Of a stretch of DNA of 64,000 nucleotides, positions 11,169 through 23,401 are shown one piece after another. Under the pieces are notes generated by a model. The model had not been told where the DNA came from. It made no database searches and worked only from the letters and a program-made list of their open reading frames with translations. Origin of the DNA: Agapanthus africanus (taxonomy: Eukaryota; Streptophyta; Magnoliopsida; Asparagales; Amaryllidaceae); contig CM057338.1 of the NCBI GenBank assembly GCA_030015575.1, positions 775,447,864-775,511,863 of the forward strand. The letters are read 5' to 3'. A program made the position numbers and the translations under genes. How positions within the stretch are numbered: position 1 is the first letter of the stretch; every line of letters starts with the position of its first letter.

Positions 11169-13651
11169 TGTCACGCCCCGCTTCCCGGTGTACAGCGAAG
11201 TGGACGCGACGAGGTCCGCTACGTATATACTTAGAAGTACATACGCTAAGCGTATCTAAGCAATATAAACGTAAATCATAAGAGACAAGAGATATAGAAA
11301 TAAGAGCAACTTTATTAATAACATTCTTTTGTACAATGCATGAAAAGTAAATACAACTGAAATGAAAAGCGATGCCTAAACAATGGCATAACAGGAAATG
11401 AAAATACTGAATAGAACAAAGTACAATATCTAGAGCTCGGGGTCTTCGTGAAACGGCTCCAAGTCTTCACCGGTGGGCTCGATCTCTGCTGGGTCCAAAG
11501 CACCTGACGACATTCAAAGAAGAAAGAAATAGAATGTCGTCAGCGAACAGGTCGCTCGGTAAGTCCTAAAGATAAAGAAGAATTAGAAAAGACAGAATAA
11601 AAGATATTTTCTAAAGAGATTGTAAAATATTGTAGAATATTGTGTTAACGCTGTTGTTTGTAGCTTGGTACAGAAGGATGCCAGTGTATACGAGAGGGGT
11701 CTCTATATGCTAGATACCAGGGCAAACGGAATGTACAAGAAACCGTTAAGCCACGGTACAACAACAACGGAATATAGGTTAGGTGTCTTAATCTGACCAC
11801 CTCGTGCCACCTTTAACACCTTCCGTACCAATCTACCCCTTAAACCCCGTAGCGTTTTGATAGTATTGTTGTATTGTATTGCGTAAGTTGGATGACTGAC
11901 CAAAACCATGATATCAGTAAACATATTGTAACTGCATAATCAGGTAAATGGAATAACGGAATAATGGAAGTATATCCATGGTTTGATTCAGTCAAGTTGT
12001 ATAGATTGTTAACTGGATTCTGGGATTCATGTGTTCATATTGAGTTGGAATATTAAAGAATATAGAATGACTTGAATCATATTCAAGTCAGAAATAATCA
12101 GACTCAAACCCGAGTCAGACTAAAAGAAATGTAAGTCGAAGTTCTATAATTGTTAGGGTCCTTATTGTAAATTATAAAACTTGAGGGGGTTTTATGTAAA
12201 AATTACTTTTGTATAGTTTTCAAGATACACCTCATGTATTTATTATTCGTCTTTATTGTTATAATGAGTGTGATTTTATTTTATGATATTTCTAGTGGAA
12301 ATATCCTAATTACATAAATAAAGATATCAATTTGCAATATTGATTTATTTGAAATTCATGGTATTTTAATGTAACTTTTAATCTTGTAATTTTTTAGGAA
12401 AAGGTGGAAACTTTATCTTATAACAAAATAGGTGTTTAAATGTTAAATATACATTTGTTTATACAAAAATAAATTTTAATAAATATTTTATTTTCCCGAA
12501 ATCTCATTTTTCTTAAATGTCGTATTTTACACCTTTCGAGACTGAATGCTCCTTGCGGAGGTCTGAATCTCGCACTACTAAGCCCGAGGGTGCACGATAA
12601 ACCGTACTATCCCTAACGAGTTCCCCAAAGGTGGGTTGTAGTGGCGCTTTGCAAAGATTTAATAAATACTAATCATTTAGAAAACGGTTTTATAAAGATA
12701 AGGTATTTATTTGTAAAAGGGTGTAAATTTCCGTATTTTAGATTCTAGGGTTTCCTAAGCCAACTAACCTATTTCTAAATGATCTAAACGATAAGTCATT
12801 AGAAGCCTCAAATCGCCTCTTCACCGCCAATTGCGGCCAGGTAAGTGCCAGGTGAGTGGGAGGCTCTCCAATACAAGTAGTGGCCCTAATTAAGTAACCA
12901 CTCGTCTTAGACACACTTGCCTAGACACCACAAAGTCAGGTTTAGATAAACGATCGATGTCCATAACTTATCATATTTCCTATTAAAAGATATTGTATTA
13001 AAATTGTATACAACTTAGAACTTTTAGAAAAGGTTTATAAAGAAAATGGTATTTTAATGTAAAATCTTGTTTTATCATATTCTAAGTTTTCAAGGTAGCG
13101 TGTTATGATTACATATGAGTGTGTGTGGAGGTAGGTCATTACCTCGTGATCTACTTTAAGGTATAGCAATGTTAAAGGGTTAAATGTGATAAACCAAACA
13201 TGGTGGTATTTAAGTGAAAAAATACGATATATTGCAAAAGTTATCATTTCATGTATGAAAACTTGTTCAAATTGATTTTTAAGTGATTAGTAGTCAACAT
13301 GAATATGTTTAAGCATTATGGAATTAGTGATAAGTGAGTTTTGATAGAAAACCGAATCGAAAATCGGTTTGTTCCGATTTCCGTCGGGTTTATAAATTCG
13401 TATTTTAATGAAAGGAAAGAAGGATAGAAAAGGGGGACTTACGGGTTTGGACAACGCTAGAGAGTGAGAGGAAGGTAGTGGGTTTGCCGGCGCGTCGAAA
13501 CGTCGTCGAGAGCTCCTAGCACGATCACCGGAAATTCGCCGTCGATTTCGTCAGCGCTTCGCCTTTCGCTCGTTTTCTAACGTACTAAGTTCTCTTGAAA
13601 TTTTTAGAGAGTGGACTTAGGAATGTAAGGTGAGAGGGTAGAGGGTATGGG

Positions 13652-13661
13652 GGTTTATATA
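13652..13661 (-). promoter_or_regulatory. TATA-like box of solo LTR S
   Basis: Minus strand reads TATATAAACC, with pyrimidine and GC-rich sequence downstream, as expected for an LTR promoter in the orientation of S. The neighbouring GGGTTAGGCTAGGGTTAGGG is not a telomere array. Confidence 0.45.
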
Positions 13662-14013
13662 GGGTTAGGCTAGGGTTAGGGTTTTAATTAAAAAAAATAT
13701 AAAAATATATAAAAAATCATTAAATTTTTGGAGTAAAAGTGATTTATTGAGAATTTGATAACCGATCTGGGAATTTAGTGTATGCAGGTGAGAAGACCAG
13801 GTCAACACGGGAAAATTCCGTGTTGACGACTCGGCCGTCCGGCCGGCGGCGCCGGCCCGAGTCGGGCCGAGTCAAAGGCTCGTCGGGTGGGGTTTTTCCT
13901 AGGGGGAATTTTGGTGTATTTAACCTTTTGTCTTCAGTTCAAGTTTTGTGAGTTATGGCGGTTTGACTGTTGACTTTCCAAAAATTTAAAACAAAATAAT
14001 TATAAAAATAATG

Positions 14014-14083
14014 TGGGGCTTGGGATTTGAACTCAGGTGGCTTGGTTCAGCAGTGCAAGATATTACCAATGAGCTACAAGCTC
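14014..14083 (-). other. tRNA-like segment (A box and B box) inside solo LTR S
   Basis: On the minus strand a TAGCTCATTGGT block (14076-14065) resembles a pol III A box and GAGTTCAAATCC (14034-14023) a B box. The outer ends GGAGCTTG and CAAGCCCC could pair at seven of eight positions like an acceptor stem. The anticodon arm is poor and no genuine tRNA identity can be assigned. It may be a captured tRNA or the head of a tRNA-derived SINE. Confidence 0.55.
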
Positions 14084-14204
14084 CTTCTTGTAATTATGGA
14101 GTGAAATAAATACTTAAAAAGATATCAGCTGCAATAAATACTCCAAGTATACATTGAATTTAAATCAATTCTTTATACATTAAAAATGGAGTTGTTACAC
14201 AAGA

Positions 14205-17200
14205 CCACGACGGTATCCTCCGGATATCCGACGCGTCGGGTAAAATCAACGGTAGGTAGTGCTCCCCTGCCAGGCTCACATCGTCATCACCATGCGCTTC
14301 TTGCCCTAGGGTACCTTACCGGGTCCACCATGTACCTGAAAACGGTTCATCCGTCTCCTCGAATCGGGTCTCGAAATCCATCAGCAAATTCATGGTGGAC
14401 GACTCATACTTCATGGGAAAACCGCGCTTTTCATTTAAAAAGAGAGAGAAGAAGTTTGTATAAGTTTTGCGGTTTCCCCCCAAATCCAGAAAATCTCATG
14501 GAAATCCGAATCCAAAACCTCAATAGCACGTAAAATAGTGAATATATGCATGAGAATCCATGAATGCGGCATAACAATGAATAACAGTATGCATGAAGTG
14601 ACAAATAATGACTACAATGTCTAAACTGGCATATAAGACACGTACACTAATATCATGTCAAAACTACTATCTAACAAGCTAAGTCAAGCAATAATATTCT
14701 CTGAGTGTACGTGACATGGTAATTACCGATGAAGATGTGTGTGAGCCGGCAAGTAAGTGTACATGGTACATACGCATCATCGGTAATGGTGCTGGTGTCC
14801 TAACAGCATGATATCAATAATGGAATATGAATCACAATAAGTATGCGATGCGGAGCAACAACAATAATAAGCGGGAGCTAAATACTGGACACAAAGATAA
14901 CAAATCTATATTTAATATAAATCTAGTCTAACAACTACACTAAACTAAAGGGCTAAGCTAACTGGCTACTGAAGGTAAGGAAACCGCCTAACCTCTGAGT
15001 CGATACATATACCTACATGTATACGTTAGTCGGTGATCCTACCTCAATAATATCACATCCGATTCCATATCTATAATCAGACATTCCCAAGTCAAGAGTG
15101 CGGATCAAACATCAATATATAGCTCGTACGTAAATCCGTCGTACGGCATCACTAAATCTGGGTACAGGTCAGTATCACATTCATCAAATTAATCATTTGG
15201 TATCCTCTTTATCAAAGATCATAATCCGGGGTACTGATCTACGTCTAGTACAATACTAATATCATCAATCTAATCATGATCTGACTGCTAATCTACAGCC
15301 TCATACAAACCGATATCATCATCATATATCATCATAAAGAGGTATACATCGCCTAATGCGACCTATTATGAATATCTTAACATATCTTATCTCATATCAC
15401 GATCACATATCAACCATTCAATGTATAACACTATTCACATGTATCGTCGTCCCAAGATCCGCTATAACATCAGGACGTATCTCAAGTACGAATCCTGCCA
15501 TATCACCGTTCTCGCGGTCTCAATCAAATCTTATCGACTCATCTCAAATCCCAAATACCATCCTCAAATCCAGTATGTGAACACATAATCCCATACCCAT
15601 GTGAACACATAACAATATAACCCCATAAAAGCACATATGAAAGAAGAATGTATGCAAGTATGGGTGTGTGTGTAAATGTAGTGCAACCTCTACTCTAGGG
15701 TCTCACAACACTAAACTAATCCGATCACACCCAAAATCCATCTATGTCATCAATACTCTCAAACAATATATATAATCAATATGTGTGTATACGTATTCGT
15801 ATACATCACCACGAACTGCGGGGGTGCTATACGCCATCCACCCGACTTCTCCCCGTAGATATAAATCTACTCACCTGGTCCTCGCTCGCTGGTGCCGACG
15901 TCGCCACGCGCTTGCTTGTCGTCTCGAAGTCCACATGGGGGTACCTACATGTCACAACGTATCGTATCGCATAAAAACCCAATTCGAAATCGAAACGGCA
16001 TACGAAAACCAAATCGGCACGCGTATCACGCATAGGTCAAAACCTATCGCCTACGCATGCAAAAATAGCCAAACGAACCCTCGATGTCGATGTACAACGT
16101 CAAACCATCGAGAAAAACCCAACGTACCAATCACGCGTTCATAACGCACTAAAATTTATATGAACATATGGTGCAATTCGTAAAAACCTTAAAATTGCTC
16201 AAATCGATTTATTTTCAAGAACCCTAGTAAGCCTAAATTTCCCATTTTAGCACCAATCTAAATGTTTTAATAATTTTAGTGGCTATAACGTTCGTTAAAT
16301 ATCTTAATTAAGTCACATTAAAAATTACTAGATTTTATCACACTATTTTGTATTAATTTAAAAAAACTAGTTTGCAAAGTTAACCAGTTTTAACAATTTT
16401 AAACTAACAATTACCAACCTAGCTACTAACTTTGTTTTAACATGTCATAAGAGCCTAAATACATCACACAACTATACACCAATTACACAAAACCCTAACT
16501 TGCATTCAATCCCTTTCTTGAAAGTTAAATCTTTAACATCAAAACCAAAATTAACTCCTAATTAGGTAGATGGAAGTAATTCAACAACAATTTAAACATG
16601 GGTTGGGATTTATACCTCACAACCATGAGATCAAACATGCACCCAAGCTTCCAAAAGATGCCTCTTTGCTCCTCAATCCAAACCACTTTGGGTCAAAGAA
16701 TATTGGGTAAAGGATAAATGGTGGAATTGTGAGACTTTGGATTGATTTTTGAAGCAAAATGGTGGGATTTTGAAGAGAAAAGAAGTGGAAACATGAAGAG
16801 GGGCTGCTGCAGAATGGGGCTCGGCCAAATGGGGAGGGGAAGAGAGTGTGAGGTGATTGGAGAGAGAATGGGGTCAAGAAGTCCACCACAATTACCTAAC
16901 ACAATACCTTAATAATTTATTGCTTTCATTAATCTTTTTTTCTTCTAAAAAGAGATGAGAATGGGGGGGGGGGGGGCTGTACTCGGCCAGAATTTGGCAG
17001 GAAATGTGGGTGAGTGTGTGAGAAAAAGATAATTAACCTTGCCCCATACTCACATTAACACCTAACTCTTTAATTATCTCATATTTTTTTTATTTTTTAA
17101 GCTTTTTTCTTCGATAGTTTCTAAAACCGATTAACAAAATCATTTCATTTAAAAAACAACGTGTTAAAATTTTGTTCAAGCTGTTATGATGCACAAAATT

Positions 17201-17471
17201 TGTTTCAACCCATTCCAATTTGTAATTTTCCCTAATTAAATGTATTAGTGACGGCTTAAAATAATATTAAAATAATTAATTTCGGAAAAATTTTCAGAAA
17301 TTTAGAAATTTTTCCAGGGGCTCAATAAACACCAAATACTAGCAACTACATAGCTAGAATATGTATATTTAATTTTATATTAAAGATATTTACATTTTGA
17401 CTTTTTACGGAAAACCCTCTTATTTTACCGATTTTCCGAAATTTCACCGAAACGATTTTCAAAACGTTACA
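14205..17471 (-). repeat. 5' LTR of A, outer portion
   Basis: Continues the 5' LTR after S and aligns with 3984-7239. It ends CGTTACA, with TAGTT following. Includes a longer poly-G run near 16963 than its partner. Confidence 0.92.
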
Positions 17472-17476
17472 TAGTT

Positions 17477-18756
17477 GCTGGTTACAGGTTCTCGAAATAA
17501 AAATAGTGGAATGATGAAAAGACGCTACAAAAGTGAGACTACGACTGACAAATGGAAGAATCTTGATCATGCCTACATTTTGAGGGACAATGAAGGTCAA
17601 TGAACAAGTTCACAAAGCACAAAGGCAGCACAAGGTTCAAGACTTTGACACGAAGCGAACGGTAAAGTCCACACATTATTCATTGTGGAGATCTGAAAGA
17701 AAACTTGAAGACATTCTGAAGAACCAACTAAGGAAAACAGAAGAAAATAGCAATAGACAGAAGACCAGAAAAATTGAACCAACAAGCTCCCTACTTGGCC
17801 GCGGAACCACGGCCAAACCTGGCTTTTGGCCACGGATTCGCAGCCATGCGTCGCCCGTGTCGGTGCAAAAAAGTTGTGGCGGCGTGGCGGTGCGTTGACT
17901 AGGTTTTTCTTAGGGGGTAAAATTGTAAATGCAGACGTGAATTGAATGTAACCATAGGGTTTCTATGATCTATAAATAGAAGCCCCAAACCTCTTTTTAA
18001 TGTATGCCTCTTTTTATTTCATCAATTCAGAATTCAATTCCTGTAAATGTTTGAAGAGAGCATCAAATAAAAATTAGAGTAAGTTTTCTTTTTCTTGCCC
18101 TAGTTTAATTTTCCTTTCTGCCCTAGTATAACTTTATTTATCTGCCCTAGTTTAGATTTTATTTATCTGCCATAGATTAGATAATTAGGTTAATAAAAAC
18201 AATCATAAAAATGAAATCTTTTTTCCTAATGAGTGAGTAGTTCCTCACTTGTTAGGGTTAGGAATAGGAGAGGTTTGAGAGATGATGATCTCTCACCCCT
18301 TTCTTGCCCATGACACGTTTTTATAGGACTCCATGCATACATACACACACCGCTCACTACGGCACCCTATCCAACGAGGTAGCGGTGATACCGTAGTTTA
18401 AACGACCGGTTGCATATGTTTTCCATGGAGGTTCCCTTTATTAATTATTACCATAACACCTAGATCTAAATTAGGGCATTGAAAGCGGTGAGGAAATCTT
18501 TAATTTCCAAACTTAACCTAAACCTAACCCCAGCAAGATTCTAATCCTAGTTTAAATCAGTTTAGGTTTTAGTGATAATCCATCCACACCGTTTGGAATT
18601 AACTCGTTAGACCAAATTAGAAAATACACAACATCCCTGTGGACCGACCCGTACCCACCGGCTAGCTACCAAGCGACGCCGTTCTTGATTGCGGTAAAAA
18701 ATTCTTTGATTTCAAAATCTATCTTTTCTAAACGCACGCAAAAGAATGACGAATCA
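17477..18756 (+). repeat. 5' LTR of B, main portion
   Basis: Resumes GCTGGTTACAGG after element A and matches 24960-26313. It ends GACGAATCA. Compared with the 3' LTR it lacks a 72-bp segment (25915-25986 there). Confidence 0.93.
17971..17979 (+). promoter_or_regulatory. TATA box of the B 5' LTR
   Basis: TATAAATAG within TCTATAAATAGAAGCCC, a typical plant core promoter spacing to the leader of short mRNAs; the same box is at 25452-25460 in the 3' LTR. Transcription would run into gag. Confidence 0.65.
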
Positions 18757-18758
18757 AA

Positions 18759-18777
18759 TGGCGCCGTTGCCGGGGAT
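18759..18777 (+). other. Primer-binding site of B
   Basis: TGGCGCCGTTGCCGGGGAT, two bases after the LTR end. This is the standard Athila-type site complementary to tRNA-Asp. Confidence 0.92.
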
Positions 18778-19930
18778 GGCGTAGATATTTTCTTTTTGTA
18801 ATTTCGGGTTAATATAAAAATTGAAAAATCATAAAAATTGAAAAAAAAATATAAAAATTTATCATCCTGTTATTCTTTGAAGGGTGTTTTCTTTTGAATT
18901 GTGCAGGATCGAAGAACAGATTCAGATCTAGAAAAATCCAGAAAGCAAAAGAGCAAACGGCAAATCTGAACAAACAGAGGAAAATCAGAACAAAGAAACA
19001 GAAAATGTTTTGGGATCTGAACCACCAAGTCAACAACGGAACCGCGGTCAAAGGAACGTTCCCGCGGCGGATCCGCGGCCTGGTGGTGACGTCATCATTT
19101 GAAAAAGTCTCTGTAAGCATCTTTTCTTCTTCTGAACCCCCTGATATCCTCTGAAAAATTTTCCTACAGGGTTCTTTGCGCAAAAACTTCTCCCCCTTCT
19201 CCAATAACTTGATCTTGTGCAGGATTCTTTGCGCGGCGCTTAAAAAAAATTTTTTTTTGCAAGTTATTGTGTTTACTGCTTTGCATATTTTAAATTGACT
19301 TTAAGGGGCTTGAACATCAATCCAGATTGGGTGGGGATTTCATTACCCTTCCCAGGACCCCAAAAATCACATAAGGCATATTGCATTGTCCATCAATTAA
19401 TTAAAAAAGATTAGACTCAGCCCTAAGGACTTCACGCTCAATAGGACAAAGGAATAGTTGTAGGCATCGACCGTTGATCCTAACCTGACTTTGTGGTGCC
19501 TAGGCTAGACAGGTAGTGAAAGGTAACTTTAAAAGGCCCGTCTCACGGTGATTCGTGAGCGGATCCCTCCTTTCTCTACTTGTGCTTATCTGGCTACAAT
19601 TGGCGGTGAAGAGGCGGTTTGAGGCCCTACTTCTTGCCCTTAGGAACAGTTAGGAGCTGTCTAGCTGACCTAGGTGACCCTAAATCTAGGCCTGATTGTG
19701 CATTTGTGGTTGATTGAACGCGTGTCTAAGCCTTTTATCGAAAATCTTTTTTGCAAAAAGCTCCACATAAATAAAACACAAAAAGAAAAAAAAGGAAAAA
19801 TTTTTACAAAAATTTGCAACTTGTCGCTAAGAAATCCGTGCACCCCACTTACACCCACTTTCTTTCCATTGACGTTTTCTTACCTCCACATTCTGTTTTT
19901 CACTTTTTGACTACACTACCTCTTTAGTGT
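18778..19930 (+). other. Leader of B
   Basis: About 1.15 kb of AT-rich untranslated DNA between the primer site and gag. Short open frames on both strands show no known domain. Near 19540-19680 is a GC-richer patch with a purine/pyrimidine layout also seen in solo LTR S near 12820-12900 (TTGGCGGTGAAGAGGCG-type words in opposite orientation). Confidence 0.7.
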
Positions 19931-21445
19931 ATGTCCGGTTGGACTAGGGACACTAGTGCCCGATTAGTCCGTGTCTCGTTGGTACCAACCGACGACGCTT
20001 TCGACTCCGAAGTCGAAATTCCTTCCACTTCCTTACCTTCACCTTCATATTCTTCGTCTTCTAAAGAGATGTCGGGATTTAATCCTAACAATACCTTACC
20101 CACGGGATTGATTCCACCTCCGTTAGGTGCGAATAACCCACAACACCCGCCTGTTGAAGCGCCCCAACGAATCGCGCTTCAGGATCTTTTCTACCCGATC
20201 CGCACCGCCTTACCTACTTGTCTTTCACTCCCACCGGCAAATGGGGATAACTTTGAGATCGAACCCCACTTCATCAACATGTTGCCAAAATTTCACGGAC
20301 TGGAATCCGAAGATTCCTATATCTTCATAAACAAATTCCAAAACGTTTGTGCAATGATGAAAACAACCCAACTTTCAGATGATGCTATAAGGCTAAGGGT
20401 CATTCCTTTCACCTTATGTGACTTAGCCGAGAAATGGTTTTACAGCACAGCATCACACTCAATTAAAAATTAGGAAGAGTTAGTTAAAGCTTTTCTTAAA
20501 AAGTTTTATCCACATCACAAGACCGCGAGAATTCGCAATGAGATCATTCAATTTTCCCAGCTTCCTTCCGAACCCTTTTGGAAGTGTTTTGAAAGATTCA
20601 AAGACCTACTTGTTTAATGCCCTCACCATGGTATCGAGAATTGGCAACTTTGCCAGACTTTATATGAAGGATTGAACCTAGCAACGAAGCAGTTGTTGGA
20701 AACCATTTGTCAAGGTCACTTTCTAACAAAATCTAGTGAGGAAGCTTGGAAGTTTCTCGAGGATCTTGCTGAACAAACACTTCAGTGGGAAAGCACCAAG
20801 ACCACCTCATCTTCTTCTGTTGGTCAGTCTAGGGCAGGCATACATCAATTAGATATGTCGATTGCAATGAAGGCCGAGATGGCCGCACTTACGAAAAAGC
20901 TAGAAGCAATTGAGACCAAAATCTCATCGCCTTCTCCCGCCCCTGCTTTACCCCCACGAACTGTTTGTGCTTATTGTTCGGATCCATCACATCTTACCGA
21001 AGAGTGTCCTTACAATCCGCCTGTTCAAGGACAAGATCAAGTCAATGCTGCCTTTCAGCAAAGACAAAGAAATGATCCATACTCTTCGACTTATAATCCG
21101 GGTTGGAGGAGCCACCCAAATTTTGCTTGGAATCAAAATCAAGGCAACAACAACTTTCAAAGGCCTCCTCCTCCACAACAACAAGCACCCCAACAAACTC
21201 AATACCAGCAACCTTTCCAACCACAAGCTTACCCAAACCAAATGAACAATTTTGTGCCCAATAACTCTTACCCTCTAAACAATTTTGTTCAACCAAATGA
21301 TGATAAGGTTATTTCGCTAGAAAGAAGTCTAGATGCGTTTCTAAAACAATCTACACAATCCGCACCCAGGTTGGAGACTTCCATTCAGTCTTTGGTGCAC
21401 AACAATGCTTCACATGATCAAAGTATCAAATCAATCGAGGCCTAA
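19931..21445 (+). pseudogene. gag: Athila-type gag with three in-frame stops
   Basis: Encodes the structural capsid/nucleocapsid polyprotein. The frame starts at ATG 19931 and is open except for TAG 20471-20473, TAA 20615-20617 and TAA 21443-21445, all in the same frame as the protease part downstream. The centre (about 20250-20800) reads as a Retrotrans_gag core (FHGLESEDSYIFINKF, AEKWFYS). A zinc knuckle CX2CX4HX4C lies at 20966-21007 (CAYC...H...C), followed by a Gln/Asn/Pro-rich stretch. Each stop can be explained by one transition (a Trp TGG or Gln CAA codon), as expected from decay of methylated DNA. No functional full-length protein can be made. Confidence 0.9.
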
Positions 21446-21466
21446 ATTGCACAACTAACTACTGCG

Positions 21467-23401
21467 TTGAGCGAGCGAGAAAAAGGAAAGCTTCCATCTC
21501 AACCATTGCCAAATCCCGGTCACAATGCACAGGTTGCATATGAACAGCAAAATCATAATGTGAATGCTGTGACCACGTTGAGATCTGGAAAAATGTTGCA
21601 CAATAACGTGGGTATTATTAGTAATGACACCCCTGCCGGTGGTTCTTCTTCATCATCTTCTTCTTCATCCTCTTCTTCCTCATCTTCATCTTCTTCGTCA
21701 GAGCCTGTTCTTCATTCTTCAAAAGGCTCTACTTCTTCTAATCCGAACGGACCCACATCTCACTTCACGAACACACCAACACTGGGATCCGTTCCAACTC
21801 CGCAATCTAATCTACAAAAATTGGACTCAACAGATTTTCAAAATGTTCCATTTCCAAACAGGTTGAGATCCAATAAACCAACTCCACAAATGGAGAAGAT
21901 TGTGGAGTTATTCAAACAGGTTAGCATAAATATACCTCTCTTGGATGCAATCCAACAAGTCCCTTCTTACGCGAAAATTTTAAAGGGCTTATGCACCTCG
22001 AAGAGAAAGTCTCAGATACCCAAGAAAGTGCTAGTAGCTAGTGCCGTGAGCAATACTATTAACCAACCTCAACCCTTACCCCAAAAACGAAAGGACCCTG
22101 GCTGTCCTACAATTTCAATAACAATTGGGGATAAGATCATCAATCAGGCACTTTTAGATCTTGGGTCTAGTGTTAACCTGCTTCCCTATTCTGTGTACGA
22201 GCAATTAGGTGTTGGAGAGTTGAAACCCACTCGTTGTACTCTCCAAATGGCTGATCGATCAATCACCCATCCTAGGGGTGAGTTAGAGGATGTGTTGATC
22301 AAAGTAGGGGACTTCATATTCCCCGTTGATTTTATTGTTATGGACACACAAGCTGTTGCTAACCCACGGAACCAAATTCCGGTGATTCTCGGTCGACCAT
22401 TTTTGGCCACTTCCAATACTGTAATCAATTGTCGCAATGACTCTATGACTCTATCCTTCGGGAAGATGTCTAGTGAGTTCAATATTTACAAGATAGGAAG
22501 TCTGCCCTCCGTGCCTAAAGCTAGTATACGTGAAGTTTGCTCGATCCACGAAATCACGCAGGAGGACTGCGAGCTTGAAAAATTTCTGTTTGATGACAAC
22601 AGTTTTGACGCCACTAGTGCGTCCCGCCTAGAATCTGACACAGTTTGCACAACCGATAACGATTATGAATGCTTCACTTTTTCGGACGATTTTGACGACT
22701 CACCGCCCGAGTATGAGTCCTTTGAATTTTTGGATGAGTTAGTTGAACCATCCGATTCGGTTGTTTACAGTGATTTCGAACCATTGTTGGAATCCTTTGA
22801 GTTCGAGATAGCCTCCCCAATTTTACCTTCAATTGTTTCGCTTCCGAAACTCGAACTTAAGCCTTTGCCGTTTCACCTTAAATACGCTTACCTAGGTGAG
22901 AATGAGACCTTTCCCATTATCATATCGGCCTCTCTAGCCATCGAGCAAGAGAAAGCCCTTTTAATGGTCTTACAAAATAACCGGCAAGCTTTCGGCTGGG
23001 CTATGGCGGACATCGAGGAGATTAGTTCCCTCATAATTAAATATCATATGCATATGATGGATGATGCCAAGCTAGTAAAGGATCCACAGAAATATCTCGG
23101 GGATTTTGTGGTTAATCAACCTCACCCTATAGAAGTTGAACCACCCCCTTTTCTTCTAATAAACTACGAGAACGCCAATATTCCACTTATTTCCAATCAT
23201 TCACATTCTCGTTTTTATTCATCATCACCTCTTATCTCTTCACATCCACTTTCACGGAAACACTTTCCATACCACCACTTATCTCTTCCCCAGTTCTTCT
23301 TAGCTCGGTACAACATGTTCTTCCACCGACCGATACGTTACACAGATAGATTTTTCAACTGGTTGGTGTTGACTTTTGGTCTTTGCAAAGTTTGGCATTG
23401 A
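21467..23401 (+). pseudogene. pro: Athila-type gag tail, protease and truncated start of reverse transcriptase
   Basis: The 644-residue frame continues gag after the third stop. Residues about 58-80 are a run of serines (TCT/TCA repeat). The aspartic protease lies at about 210-330: active site LLDLGSSVN with D231 (22157), and ILGRPFL near 308 as the flap/C-terminal motif. Residues about 465-541 match the linker and N-terminus of Athila reverse transcriptase (LKYAYLGENETFPIIIS, FGWAMADI). After VKDPQ (about 23090) the sequence jumps to unrelated codons, so the polymerase palm with its YVDD motif, RNase H and integrase are missing. The element is defective for replication on its own. Confidence 0.88.

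Larger units (their letters stand above)
11169..14199 (-). repeat. Solo LTR S (3.03 kb, gypsy-like) inside the A 5' LTR
   Basis: Bounded by TGTCACGCCCCG and GTTGTTACA and flanked by CAAGA on both sides, with no internal region. On the minus strand it runs TGTAACAACTCC...GGGCGTGACA, the same terminal style as A and C, but the sequence is a different family. A solo LTR arises by recombination between the two LTRs of a full element, removing the interior. It contains a TATA-like box and a tRNA-like segment, annotated separately. Confidence 0.92.
2881..17471 (-). mobile_element. Element A: complete non-autonomous gypsy-like LTR retrotransposon
   Basis: Minus-strand element: 5' LTR 17471-10058 (split by solo LTR S), primer site 10053-10041, internal region of about 2.8 kb, polypurine tract 7252-7240, 3' LTR 7239-2881. 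Each LTR is about 4.36-4.38 kb, longer than the internal region. The two LTRs are nearly identical by eye, so the insertion is young. The internal region holds a conserved module, a weak gag-like remnant and a hairpin-unit array, but no polymerase. It is a sister of element C. Proteins for its movement would have to come from an autonomous relative, not seen here. Confidence 0.92.

Noticed and set aside
13655..13685. TAGGGTTAGG words resembling telomere repeats
   Set aside because: Only two or three imperfect units, lying next to the LTR promoter of S; not an interstitial telomere tract.
14014..14083. Functional tRNA gene
   Set aside because: Anticodon and D arms do not fold properly and no identity can be given; kept as tRNA-like only.
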